Source of the DNA: Anarhynchus alexandrinus | Taxonomy: Eukaryota; Chordata; Aves; Charadriiformes; Charadriidae | Direction: 5' to 3' | DNA length: 64,000 nt | Assembly (NCBI GenBank): GCA_008711295.1 | Contig: VUYV01000123.1 | Span: forward strand, 490,903-554,902 | Shown: one piece after another, positions 49,119-61,439 of the stretch | Position numbering within the stretch: position 1 is the first letter of the stretch | Layout: each line of letters begins with the position of its first letter | The notes under the pieces: model-generated | Told to the model about the DNA's origin: nothing | Seen by the model: only the letters and a program-made list of their open reading frames with translations | Databases searched by the model: none | Position numbers and translations under genes: made by a program

Positions 49119-49980
49119 TCATAGAATCATAGAATGATTTAGGTTGGAAGGGACCTTGAAGATCATCCAGTTCCAACCCCACTGCCATGGGCAGGGACAC
49201 CTCCCACTAGACCAGGTTACTCAAAGCCCCATCCAGCCTGGCCTTGAACACTTCCAGGGATAGGGCATCCACAACTGGGGCAACCTGTTCCAGTGCCTCA
49301 CCACCCTCAGAGTGAAAAGTTTCTTCCTAAATCTTCTAAATCTCCCCTCTTCCAGTTTAAAGCCATTCCCCCTTATCCTATCACTACATGCCCTTGCAAA
49401 AAGTCCCACTCCAGCTTTCCTGTAGAGCCCCTTCAGATACTGAAAGGCTGCCATAATGTCTCCCCAGAGCCTTCTCAAGTCCTTCTCAGGGCTGCTCTCA
49501 ATCCATTCTCTGCCCAGTACTGTATTTGTGCTTGGGATTGCCCCAACCCACGTGCAGGACCTTGTACTTGGCCTTGTTGAAATTCATGAGGTTGGCATGG
49601 GCCCACGTCTTCAGCCTGTCCAGGTCCCTCTGGATGGCATCCTTTCCTTCCAGTGTGTCGACCGCACCACACAGCTTGCTGTCATCAGCAAACGTGCTGA
49701 GGGTGTGCTCAATCTTACTGTTCATGTCACCAACAAAGATGTTAAACAGCACCAGTCCCAGTACTGACCCCTGAGGAACATCACTTCTCACTGGTTTCCA
49801 CTTGGACATCGAGCTGTTGACCACAACCCTTTGAGTGTGGCCATAAAGCCAATTCCTTATCCACTGATTGATCCATCCATCAAATCCATGTGTTTCTAAT
49901 TTAAAGACTAGCATGTCATGTGGGACAGTGTCAAAACACACGACATTTGTCAAAGATGCCACGACATATCCGTTCATGTA
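49119..49980 (-). mobile_element. CR1 retrotransposon, 5'-truncated with an internal deletion
   Basis: The longest CR1 copy here. On the minus strand it runs from within the reverse transcriptase domain, through the C-terminal part of ORF2 and the 3' UTR, to two ATTCTATG octamers at 49,119-49,136. About 0.3 kb that should link the RT domain (SSPEKDL) to the RRLWGD region is missing, with the junction near 49,475. A smaller deletion near 49,277-49,290 removes part of the RLPREVV region and shifts frame. The extreme 5' boundary is uncertain by about 30 bp. Confidence 0.96.
49498..49977 (-). pseudogene. CR1 ORF2 reverse transcriptase fragment
   Basis: A 159-codon open stretch of the non-LTR reverse transcriptase. 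Visible motifs are [10 protein letters not shown] (first catalytic Asp at residue 16), [10 protein letters not shown] (residues 65-74) and FADDSKL (residues 96-102, with the paired catalytic Asp 98-99). These are followed by [19 protein letters not shown] and [10 protein letters not shown]. In an intact CR1, ORF2 encodes an endonuclease and RT that copies the element's RNA at a nicked target. The endonuclease and the fingers part of RT are absent and the frame ends at TGA beside the internal deletion, so it is inactive although the catalytic aspartates survive. Confidence 0.93.
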
Positions 49981-51557
49981 CAGACCTCTGATATTGGTTT
50001 GCCACTGTCATATGGTGTGACTTGGTTGGAAATAGTGGGAAGACCTGCTCCAGTCGCGTGCTTCAAAGCTGTATCTGCAGCTGATGTTAAATTTACTTCA
50101 AGGAGAAGCTATCCTATAAAGTAATAGTATAAAAAAGATCTGTTTATGTGAAACATAGCAAATTAAATATTCTGCAAAGAGGTATCTAAACATTTAACTT
50201 TTTTTTTTTTTAGAAGGAAGTGAGAGACAATTATCTGACACCAGAAGATTATGAAGATCATGAAATTCAGCCAAAGCATGATTTTTTAAAGCTATTCAGC
50301 ATCAATTATAGTTTTGCAGTATTAATAGGTGTACTGAAATGTTAAGTTTTCCTGCACTTGACAATGAGAGGTTTTCTTAAGAGCTATTCCTCAGACTGTT
50401 TAGAAGTATTCTTTTAAAATACACAGATAGAAACTTTCTTTACCCAAAGTATTTTAAACAGTTTAATTTCCTCATAAAAAAAAAAGAACAGTTGTTTCAA
50501 TTTTCACCAAAACTCAAAAATTGGTGCCTGAATTTGAACTACTGCCGCTATTAAACATATTCAGGTTAACTCCCATTAAAACATCAGGCCTAGATATTTC
50601 TTGTTTGACATCTCTTCACTGCAAGTGTCTAAAAGGAGCCATTGTCTATCTTCTGTGTCCTACGGTTCAGAAGGGGAGGTTTGTCATGATTATTTCTAGT
50701 AGACCTTGGTCTGTTTTTTCCTTGTTGTTTTTTTTTGTTGTTGTTTGTTGTTTACTTCACAACTTACAGGACATCAGTTCCTATTGCTTTATGGTGATTG
50801 GCTTTTTATACTTGTTTCCATTTGCAAGATAATTATCCTATCTTGAAAACAGTCAGGATTGTGATGGTTACTGCAGATCTAGTGCGTACTTTAGACTATG
50901 AGGACTTTGTGTCCAACAAAATTATGTTTTCTTTACAGATGTCTGTAAAAGTTGCTCTTTTGAGGCATCATGAGATGTCTGGAAATAGTTTTGCTATTGA
51001 TGCCTTAATATTTTTCTCAGATGCAGAGTCAGATTGCAGCATTATTGGAAATCAAGCTGTACTGTGTTGTGATTTGTATTTCCCTTATAGATATGACATC
51101 TGCTTGAAGACTTCTGGAGCATGGTTAATAATGCTGCTGGCAGGTTTTGCTCTTTTCTGCATTTTGCAGATGTTATATCCCTTGGTGCTCAGTTTTACGC
51201 CTCTCCTGAGGCTCTCACGAAAAATCTGTGGTGTTGTGTGCATGTTATATATTATGTGCTACAAGACTGAGATGAAGAAGACTTTATCATGTCTTTCTCA
51301 GCACTACCACATCCGTCCTTTGTGACCATAGGCATATCACTTAGGAGATTTTGAAACCCACATGTGTCATTTTGTATGGAGAATCAGATTCTTTCACTGA
51401 TAGCCATGTACAGTTGCTAAAATTTATTCAAATTTAATGGAAGGCTTTTGTGCATTATGACACATACTTACCAAAAAAACAAACCACAAATCCTAATCAA
51501 AATTGAGCAGTTTAAAAGTGAAGTAGACTATCACCATAACCATCCTGCTCTACTCTC
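49981..51557. other. Non-repetitive interval between CR1 copies
   Basis: Holds the unassigned open frame at 50,798-51,325. The rest is AT-rich, with T runs near 50,200 and 50,730-50,757, and no recognised gene. Confidence 0.45.
50798..51325 (+). other. Unassigned open reading frame of 175 codons
   Basis: The longest open frame outside the CR1 elements and low-complexity tracts. From residue 48 onward it follows an acceptor-like ATTATGTTTTCTTTACAG (ending about 50,938). It contains NSFAIDALIFFSDAESDC, CDLYFPYRYDICLKTSG and then a hydrophobic stretch AWLIMLLAGFALFCILQMLY that could span a membrane. The C-terminus is SCLSQHYHIRPL. No family is recognised. In 64 kb of AT-rich sequence read in six frames, a frame of this length can occur by chance, and codon use looks T-driven. 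It may be an exon or an old unrecognised insertion. Confidence 0.15.
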
Positions 51558-52145
51558 ATGGATTTAGAGCAGAACTCTGTGGAAAGGGACCTGGGAGTCC
51601 TGGTGGACAAGAGGATGACCATGGGCCTTGGCGCCCTGGCCAAGAAGGCCAATGGCATCCTGGGGTGCATCAAGAAGAGTGTGGCCAGCAGGTCGAGTGA
51701 GGTCATCCTCCCCCTCTACTTTGCCCTGGTGAGGCCACATCTGGAGTATTGTGTCCAGTTCTGGGCTCCCCAGTTCAAGAAAGACAGGGAACTGCTGGAG
51801 AGGGTCCAGCAGAAGGCTACAAAGATGATTAGAGGATTGGAACATCTCTCTTATGAGGAAAGGCTGAGGGACTTGGGTCTTTTTAGTCTAGAGAAAAGAA
51901 GACTGAGGGGGGATCTTATTAATGCTTATAAATACTTAAAGGGAGGGTGCCAGGAGGATGGGAACAGTCTTTTTTCAGTGGTGCCCAGTGATAGGACAAG
52001 AGGCAACAGGCACAAACTTGAACATAGGAAGTTCCATCTAAACATGAAGAGGGACTTCTTTCCTTTGAGGGTTGCAGAGCACTGGAATAGGCTTCCCAGA
52101 GAGGTTGCGGAGTCTCTGACTCTGGAGACATTCAAAACTGTGTAA
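51558..52145 (+). pseudogene. CR1 ORF2 C-terminal fragment, 195 codons open
   Basis: A long undamaged piece of ORF2. In order it shows [11 protein letters not shown] (residues 10-20), [14 protein letters not shown] (41-54), [14 protein letters not shown] (58-71), [59 protein letters not shown] and [18 protein letters not shown]. It ends at a natural TAA. The RT catalytic motifs lie upstream and are lost. The absence of internal stops or frameshifts suggests a fairly young insertion or luck. Confidence 0.92.
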
Positions 52146-52238
52146 CCTGCTGCATGTGACCCTGCTCTGGTGGGGGGGCTGGACTAGATGATCTCCAGAG
52201 GTCCCTTCCAACCCTGACCATTCTGTGATTCTGTAATC
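51558..52238 (+). mobile_element. CR1 retrotransposon, 5'-truncated, different subfamily
   Basis: Begins abruptly in ORF2 just upstream of [12 protein letters not shown] and runs through the ORF2 stop into a 3' UTR with CTCTGGTGGGGGGGCTGGAC, GATGATCTCCAGAGGTCCCT and an ATTCTGTGATTCTGTAAT end (52220-52237). The ATTCTGTG-type tail and the C-terminal sequence ([20 protein letters not shown]) differ from the ATTCTATG copies, marking a separate subfamily. Confidence 0.97.
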
Positions 52239-53257
52239 CTCTATGTCAGATAAGGAAGCTAAGGCAGGAAAATAAATTATTTCTTCTGGGTTACAAAGAG
52301 GTGTGTCAAAATCAAGATTCAAAAGCAGAAGTTCTTTTGAATAAGATTCATGAAAATTTAGCTATCTACATAGCTTACATCTTGTCTATTTATGGCTCAA
52401 CTCAGGGACTTAAATTCAGGCATCTAGTGACATTTGAGATAACTTAGGGTATCTTGGGCCTGCTCCCATGCCTGGGAGATACAACACGGGCCCTGGGGGA
52501 TACCTCAGCTCTTCTGATGCAGCACCTGAAGGGCAGCGTGATCTTCTAAGGTATCTCAAAAGACATTTTATACCTATGCTTAGGCAGCTGTATCAAGTCT
52601 TTACACTTCCTTTCTGTTTGGTGCCTTTAATAACATTTGGATAGTAGATTTCCCAGTTTATTTTCTGGCAGAAGAGAGAGAAATACCTTAAAACAACTTC
52701 AGTGACATGAGCAACGCCAAGGTCACAGTAATCCTGCAATTTTGGATTTATGGAGTCATGAGAAGAAAATCAAAGGACCTGTTACCAGGGCTTCCTAACC
52801 TGCATCAGTGCACATCTGCCTGGGCACAGATGAGCCCTGGATGAGCCGTGGTCCCCTAATTGTGTACACTGTACTGCTCTCCCTCATGAAATGCATGTTT
52901 CTGTTTATTTTCATGGTCATGCAGGGACAAGTAAGGAAGGGGGGAGTTGATGTGCACTTGACGGTTGTACTAGCATGAAGCTGGTATTTGGTTTCCATAA
53001 GCATCTCGGGCTAGCATCAGAAAATCTTGCCTGGATGTTGTGACACAGATACAGATACAACTAATTGAAGAAATCAGCGTTTACATAGCTTGTGGCAATC
53101 TTTGAACCAAGCCGACAAAATTTATGCTTACTGTATTTTCTGCAATGTCTTCAAAACCAGAAGAAGGCACTAGGGACTTATTTTAAAGGAGAGAAAGAGA
53201 AAGAAAGGGTAAAAATGTTGAAATTTCTAGGAAACTGAAATTATAACTTTGTAATGG
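52239..53257. other. Noncoding stretch between CR1 copies
   Basis: No gene is recognised. The part at about 52,430-52,600 is GC-elevated and contains repeated GGGTATC/GGGATACC-like words, possibly an old unclassified repeat. Confidence 0.45.
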
Positions 53258-53456
53258 AAGTGGGGAAGGACTTTGTACTAGGGCATGTAGTGANCCAGAG
53301 AGGTTGTTGAGGCCCCATCCCTGGAGGTGTTCAAGACCAGGCTGGACGTGGCCTTGGGCAACCTGGTCTGGTGGGAGGTGTCCCTGCCTATGGCAGGGGG
53401 GTTGGAACTCGATGATCTTCAAGGTCCTTTCCAACCTAAACCATTCTATGATTCTA
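53258..53456 (+). mobile_element. CR1 retrotransposon 3' end, interrupted by an unresolved base
   Basis: Left part (53258-53293): TGGGGAAGGACTTTGTACTA and GGGCATGTAGTGA, matching the ORF2 C-terminal region. Right part (53295-53456): CCAGAGAGGTTGTTGAGGCC through the 3' UTR to ATTCTATGATTCTA. Aligned to the copy at 32,929-33,367, positions equal to 33,082-33,185 are absent between the two parts, exactly where the N lies. Confidence 0.95.
53294..53294. other. Ambiguous base (N) hiding an unresolved gap
   Basis: The single N joins two CR1 segments that are about 105 bp apart in the reference copy at 33 kb. It should be read as a gap or joint of unknown size and not as one uncertain base. Confidence 0.8.
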
Positions 53457-56400
53457 ATCCTCACAGTTTGAGTCTGCCGTGAAGAAGTCAAGGCTTTTCA
53501 ACTTAACAACATAAGGCAAAAATGTAGCAACACAAGACTATCCACACTGGGTCAAACTAAAGGTTCATCCTGCTGTTAGCTGTGAGAGACATCAGACACC
53601 TGGGCAGTAACATGACAAGTGAGCAAGTAAATATACCCTGCAATATATTCCTTGTCTAAAGCAATCTACAGTTTTGCAGATAGATGTCTTTTATAATATG
53701 AAATAAATACTTCAAAAGGAAAACCACACAGAAGTGGACAGAGGTGTTGTTTTTGTTTTTAATACCTCTTGATGAATTCTTCCTCCCTCTATTTTTTCTA
53801 ATTGCTATTTGAATTGCGTGGGAAGGAGATCAACAACAAAAATACATCTTATTTGAAGAATCATTTCCTTTTTGTTTATTCTGAACCTGAGTTTTGTAGT
53901 CCTGATGTCACTTGGGAAGTACTCTTCAGGATACTTTTTGCACTGTTAATGAAAGAGATTTTAGGGTAATCATTAACAAGTGGTTAACCTAAACTCATTT
54001 TACATAGGGGACCAAAAAGTCTCTGTATAGAAATAGTAGCTGGTATCTACTGAGCCTGAGCTTTTCTAGGAACAGAGAGGTGAAAGGCTCTTTATTCTGT
54101 TCTCACTACCAGTCTCCTGCACCACACAGTCCTCCAGGATGCAGGATTTAAATGTTCAGCAAAATGATATCCACTAATACGACAAAACTTTTCATGGTGA
54201 AAGCCCAGCTGGAGAGTTGCACCTTTTATAGGAGTCTAACACTGTGTTATTACTAGCATCCTGAAAGTAATTTGTGACAATAAGGAAAGAAATAGGGGCT
54301 ATCAATCAGACTGTCAGTTCCTGTTTCAACCAGCACACATTCAAACAACATATTGTAAACCCAGATCTTTCAGTGTGCCAGTTTAAGAAACCTTTTCTTG
54401 CTGATTTGCAGCCTCAGGAGGAAGAACACTTGCTAGATGCTGGTAGTGCTCCTTATTTAATTCAGTGTAAATTCATAAAATAAATTACCCAGATAATTGG
54501 CTGTGTCCTCAGTCCATGTGCACCCAGGCTGTATTTTTCCCATAGATGCAAAACAGATTTACAGCTTAAAAGTAAGTGCAGCGATAAAGGAATATTGCTA
54601 GTAATAGGCTTGTGCCGAGTTTTATGACCAACTACAATAAAAAAGGGGTTCAGCCACTTTTAAAAACGAGATCTGTCAGATCCTACTCACTGTTTCCTAG
54701 ATCTTGATGGAAAATTAAAGACCTACATAAAGAGAATACATTTATTTCTTACATTCAAAATAGACTACGTGTAGTATTACTACAATTTCAAAAGAGTAAT
54801 GCTAAAAAAACCAACCCTAATGGTGAGATAAAAATCAGATTAAATAGTTCTCAAATTTTATTTTGCATCCTGTGAGTTAGTGTTTTCAGCTGAACTATGT
54901 GATCAATGTAGCTCAACCTTTTACAGTTCAGCACGTAGTTCTGTAGAGGAGTGATTATAATAATGATGTTGTAATATTAAAATACTATAAATGGTATTAA
55001 GGCATTAAATAAAATTGTAACTGGCATAAAAATCAAACTAGCAGCGAGACAACCATGTGAAAGGTGTCATATCAGTAGCATAAATGAATGCTTTGGTCTA
55101 AGCATAGGAGAGGAGGAGAGGTTTGTTTGACAGAGTAATATTTTTTAATATAAAAATACAGATAACTGTAAAAAACAAGCAAGTTTCTAAGTATGTTTTG
55201 TTAACAATGCCAATTGGACCTAATAGTGTAAAAAAAAGGCAAACAGGTATAGTGTTTTCTGAAGCACTTTCTCCTTTGTATCAATGAAGCAAGGCCTAAT
55301 ATCTTTAATTAGATTAACAGATCCAGCTGAAACCTTGTCTCTTTTTCAGACTATATCCATTGACACAGTAAACGAAATTGCTTCTTTCTGCAGGCATTGT
55401 TGTGCTTCTAGAGAAGGGTATATCAAAACACACTATATATTATTTCTGTTTTTCTGTTTTTTCTGGGTTTTTTTTCTATTTAAGAAAAAAAAAACTTTTG
55501 CTAAATCCTCTGAAGTAACACATTTGTTCTTTTTGCTTTTTTAAAAAAATCTACTTATTTTATCATATTTAAAAAATGCAGTGAATGCAGCCAGCCAAAC
55601 AAAGCTGTTGATAGGCAGGGATGGCTCGGTAGCCCCTGAGAGGGACCTGCGCTCTGGGGGACCGAATGCGTCCAAGTGCCCCCCAAAGCAGGGCAGACAT
55701 GCTCGGCCGCAGGGAAACCTGCTGGGCAGAGTGAGCACTGATTTTTCTGGTTTTTGTTCAAACAGGCCCTGTAGGACCTCCAACTCATTCCACCCTGTGA
55801 TTTCGCATGATTTCAAAGGCCAATTTAAATAACACTCCAGCTTTTCGAAGCTTCCCCCTAGATAGGATGCATTTCCAAGAGGGCGATTTTGTGCCACTAG
55901 TGGTCAGACTTTCATAGGAGTGTGGTACCTGGCATTTTGCACTCTTTGGATAACCTGCTTTTCTACTCCAATACCAAATATGTTAGGTGTCTAAAAAATC
56001 TTAATCTGAAATCAGGCAGTGATTTCATCAGAAAATTTGGACCGAGGCATCCAAAATTTAAAAATAATAAATAAAAAATTGAAAAACTAGTTTAAATTCT
56101 ATGAAGAACATTGGAAATTTTCGTGATGTTTTCAAAGCTCTTTGTAAGGCATGACAGGGGAAAGAAGTCTTCATCGTTTCCATCTTCAACCTACAGTGTA
56201 TCATGAGCATTTTTTTTCCTTGCCATATTGAGAATCTTCCATTCTGCTGTATTGTATCTCAGGATTAGTCACGTCACATTACATTCCTACTTTCTACATT
56301 TATTTTACCAGTTTGGATAGAGTATGACAGATCTTATTGTGTTTGGCAGGATTTATTTTGATGATGAATAGCTCTGCAAGTCTTTGCTTGCAAAGTATGA

Positions 56401-59400
56401 CAGTCCACATGCATATTCTTACTTCTCACTCCATTTATTAGTTTTATTGTACATGTTTTTATATAATTCTGATGAATTTTTGTGTATTTTCATTAATGTG
56501 CAGATATCTAAAAACACATTTGGGGGGGTCCTGAAAAACAATGCTCTGAAATTTCACTGAATTTTGAAGAGATAACATGCATAAACTTTTAAAAACTTAT
56601 TATTTCCTAAGCAAGATTTTACTTATGAAAAACAAACTACTGTTGTAGAGACTGCTTAAATTATGGTCCTTTGAAAATGTCATAATTGTTTTCTTTTGGC
56701 CCCTTTCATGATCTTCTCTTAGTAATTTATGAATAGTCATGTGAAAAAATTGTGTAAGTTAGGAGATCTGGAGAATGTTTATTCTTTTATATGTATACCT
56801 AGGCAACAGAAATAGTTTTACTTAAACAAAATAATTCACTATTTGTTGATTTTATGTTTTAGAAATCTGTCGTCTTCTCAGGGAACAGATCCCATATTAC
56901 ATGATGTAGGCAGCTTAAAGGAACAAAGCAAATGTTTTGTGAATGCATAATCTAATGTTTATAAATTAATTATGTATAAGACCTGATGTGTAGAGTCCTT
57001 GCTCATATGTTGGTGACTGCAATACTGTCCCATTGCCTTTAATGGAATTTCTTACAGATCTAAGCACTATCCAGGATGAACTGTCAATTCTAAGCAGTCC
57101 TTGATGTTGGGAAGAGGAGGTAAAAAGCACAGTGTTCTTATTCACTACAAATTGAACTAGAACTGTTGCATAGACAACTGATTTTTGTCGGCTGAATGGA
57201 CATTTTGTTTGTGTGGTGGATATGCTCTTTTGATTTCGGGTTTTGAGAGAATACAGACTGAAATGGAAAACACTTAAATACCTAAAGAAAGCGATGTATT
57301 TCATTTACACACTGTTCTGGTCTTAGCTTATTACAAGGATCATTCTGAAATGAAAATAGGCTCTGCATCAGACACGTATAATAATCTTTTAAAGGAACAT
57401 CCTCACTGTCAGAATTAAAAGTATATAATTTTATTCTAATCACCTAATTTTTAAAACAGATTAGGCAAAATCTGAAACAAGTGAATCAATATAAAGTGAA
57501 ATTTGTTCTGTGCTTGTGAGTCAAAGTATTCACTGATAATTCATAAAAATAAGTACAGATTTGGAATAGTTATCTATGTCATCAACTTAGATAACAACCT
57601 TAGCAGCTCCTCGAACAGCTTCCAACAATATGTCAAAAGAATAATTACATTATCATGTGGAATTTGAGTCATCTGGGGAGGGAGCCTTGAGATCTCATGA
57701 ATCCACCAATGCATCGCTCCAGGAATACCTGAAAGTTACAGAAACAAAAGCGTGCAAAGAGTAGAACTGACTGCAGTTACTTTATGTTAAATCTCATTAG
57801 GATGTATAATGGTGAATTTATCACAGAACTAGAAATTAATATTTTTTTAAAGCAATTAATAAGAATCTTGTTCATATGTAGCCAAAGACTGACACAGGCC
57901 AGTGATGAAAATACCTGGCTCTTTTGAAAGCTAATTTCCCAAAGTTGAAAACAACTGCTGAAAATATTGAAGGAAAAAAATCCTCTATAGTGGGTTGTTT
58001 GTTAGATCCCATGACTTCAAAGTCTAATTTTATAATCACAAAAGATGATAACTTATTTCATTGAAAGCTAGATTAGAAAGGGACAGGGAAGAGGACAAGT
58101 TAAAAAAATGGAAAGACCAACAGACAAAATAAAAGCAAAGTATATCAGACTGCAACTAAGAATACAAACACTGGATAAAGGAAGCTAAAACCATAACATT
58201 AAAAAAAACCCCACATACGTCATTTGTATAAGGAAATGAGAGGAATTCTTTAAATTATTAGAAATAACCCAAGCTATGATATAGGTCCTGTATGAGCCAA
58301 AAATTATCTTAGCTATTCAGAAAAAGCAAGGATATTTAACAAATAGCTGTTCTCAGTCACATAACAGTCAGATGTATTCAGTAAAAAATTCTGTTCTGTA
58401 TTTGAAGTAGGAGAATTTGTTCATATCTTGCAATGCTAATGAAGTACATTCAATTTCTTCAGTAGTTGGAGCAGACTTTAAATGACAAAATTAAGAGTGA
58501 AATATTTTTAGATCCAGTAGATTGTATAACTTGTAGCCAAGAGTATTAAAGGAACTGGCAGATGAGCTCTTTGAGACATTCATATTGATTTTAAAAAAGG
58601 CTTACAAAATGGGGGACTTTCCAGGATGCTGAAAAAAGCTAATGTTATTCTAATATTTTAAAAGATAAAATTTATGACCTACATAAGTATATCTTGATAC
58701 TGATTCTAAGCAAGAGGCTCACGGGTGAAGCAACCACTGAAGAATTAAAGGATATTTGCATAATTAATTCAAGTCAACATATTTGAGGAATATAGATCAT
58801 TTTTCAATGAGCATGTAGGCCTGCTTTTTCAGGTTGACTCTTCTGACAGAAATTTATGCCTGTACTGTACGCCAAAAAAAGCTGTTGGAAAGGCAAATAA
58901 CCTCAGTGACAGACTGACAGAACAACCTGGGATGCTTGGTAACAAAGGGTCACTTAAACAACGTAGTTTAAGCTGACTGAGAGAGCATGTGCTTATGAAC
59001 TAAGAATGCATGGGTGGAAAAGGTGGTTAAAGTCACATGGAAAATAATACGTCAGTGCAGTGGTAGCTTTTTAGTTGGTAGGGATGTCAGCAGAAGATCG
59101 AGTGTGCCTGTGGTGTGTGTGTGCATGTGTGCATATAATACAATGGAAGCTTAAGTGAATAATATTATACAAAACAAGAACGGTACAAGTTAAGAATTAT
59201 TAAGAAGATGCTAATCAGATGAGTATTTAATGCAATACAAGAGTATTTAATGCTATCTATTAGAAAACAGAAAGATGTTCCTTGCCTTTTAGAGGACCCT
59301 GTAACATTTTCCTTTGCATCCCTCTTTGTATCCATCCATCCCAAGTTGCCACATGCTTGTCACTCTGAGCTTAAGGAGACCTGGCAAGGTGCCCACCGAA

Positions 59401-61439
59401 AGCCATTCCGCGAATGCAGCTGAACTCTGTAGCATTTTTACCGAACTTGTTTTTCAACAACAAAATCTACATTTTTCAGCTCTGTTATGAAAAGGAGAGA
59501 TGAAGCAAAGTTATACAATCAAATGTAACCACTCTGCTAGAAATGAAATCAAAGGATAGGCAGTGTGTTGGGACCTCCTGTGCTTCTCCTATGCATCACT
59601 TTTGTGTTAAGCCCATATTCCCACAAATCAGTTTCTGTAACACTGGGGACAGCCAGGGAAAACCTCACTGGGAGCTACCATGGACATGCAGTGCAGTTCC
59701 TATTCTGTTGTATGTTCATTTCGTGGTTTATTGTGGTGCTGGGTTTGGTGGTGGCACTGGTGCCAAATGAGCTTGACCCAAGAGAGAAAAGAAAAAGCAC
59801 AAACACCCCCATCCGCCCAACCGAAACCAAACAAAAAACCAGAAAGCTTTTATCAAAGGTTGTACAATTCTGGAGGGGATGGACCCCAGCGTCCTCAGGG
59901 TAAGAGCTGTCCCTGCTTCAGTGTCATGATAGGTATCAGCTGAGCATTGGTTCTCCATGTTGTGTTGTAGCTAGCAAGGCAAATGGACAGATAGTCCACA
60001 GAACATTGTTTGGTATTTCTTCTGTGTATTGCAGTAATTCAACTGGAAAAAAACACAGTATCTCTTGTACCCTTAATTCAAGTAGAATGTTGAAAAATTT
60101 GGAAGACATTTTGGAAGAGCTCAATCCTGAGGTTGCACAATGGACCTAAAAACCTCTTTTCACAAGTGCCATGCAAATACATTGTCTACTTCCACAAAAT
60201 CCAACCGCTTTCTTTGCAAAAATTAAGAGGCTTTTCTTATACGTGCTCTGCACCATGTAGTCTCAATGTAGCTGAGACATATGTGTCTGCAAGCACCTAA
60301 TGTTGCTTTTCTTTCATGTAAGCAGACTTAGCTAAACTTGTGAAGGAAGCAGATTTTAAAAAATATTTTGGCAGGCATGTGCTAGAATTCACAGATGAAG
60401 AGGATGGCCTTCAGCTCAATTCATGAAGAAGACTACTGAAAGAGATAAAAATTTGTAAATTCATACATTCCCATGTGCCAGGGTGGACAATAAGAAGCGG
60501 GCATGTCTATAGCATCTTGGACGTTTGGGGACCAAGCCTGGTTTTGGATTGCAACTTGCCTGTCATCCATCCTGCCCACACACTGGTCTCACTTAAACTC
60601 TAGCCTGCAGCAAGTCAGCTGGCTCTCTGGTCAGGGGATTTCAGGCTTTGTGGGGTGGGAGACAGGAAAGGGGGAGCAAGCTTCACCCTTGGCCTTTGCG
60701 CCAAGCAGGCAGAATGGATGCAGCTCACTCAGGGCACGTGGGTGTGCAAACTTGACCTTGAACTTGAGTACAGCTATTAAAACCATTTATTTGCCCTAAT
60801 TAGAAGTGGGTAAATATTAAATATTTCACATTCATTCTTAACTATACCACATCCCAGATTCTTCTTCTTTTCCCCTGACTGAACCGAGAATTTGAAATTC
60901 CTCCTAAGTAACAGCTGCTCTCTGTAGCCCAGCTGGCGCTCTTATAATAAGGATGTTTGAAGAAAACCAGTAAGTCTGTGGGGCTGACAGCCTTGCACTG
61001 ATGTGTACTGGATCTGCAAAGATCAAATCCAGTTTCTGTACAGAGCTGAGGGTTTTTCTCAATCCAGATCTCTCTCTCTCAGGGGTAAATCCTTTGCCTT
61101 GGAAAGGAGTAAGTGTAGGAAACTCCATGAAGTAAAGCAGGTGGGACTCCAGCAAACTGTATCTCCTCCCTGGGACTCTCATGGGGAGAGACAATCGAAC
61201 TGACAATAAGAAAGCAAAAGATGCTTTTTCAAATATGTCAAGAAATGATGATTATTACACAATAGAGAAGGCTATGGGAGCCCAGGGGAAGAGCTGCATT
61301 TAGTCATGTCAACACAAGGGGCTGGATGGTCGCACAACATTTACTCCAAAATTTGGCTGGCCTTTCTTTGCACCTTCAGTTTCAGCCTCCTGTCCAACCC
61401 CCCTCTCACTCTTCTGTTATCCAGCAGAATCTGGAAAGA
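53457..61439. other. Long noncoding stretch
   Basis: No gene is supported. A GC-elevated islet at about 55,600-55,745 yields overlapping frames up to 118 codons with no recognisable motif. Smaller features are T-rich and A-rich runs at 55,440-55,495, a (GT)n-like patch near 59,112-59,135, and a 20-bp duplication with GAGTATTTAATGC at 59,221 and 59,241. Frames at 59.5-59.96 kb overlap in three phases and look random. Confidence 0.5.

Noticed and set aside
59543..59958. Cluster of overlapping frames on both strands
   Set aside because: Three plus-strand phases and one minus-strand phase are open over the same stretch. No motif or repeat identity was found.
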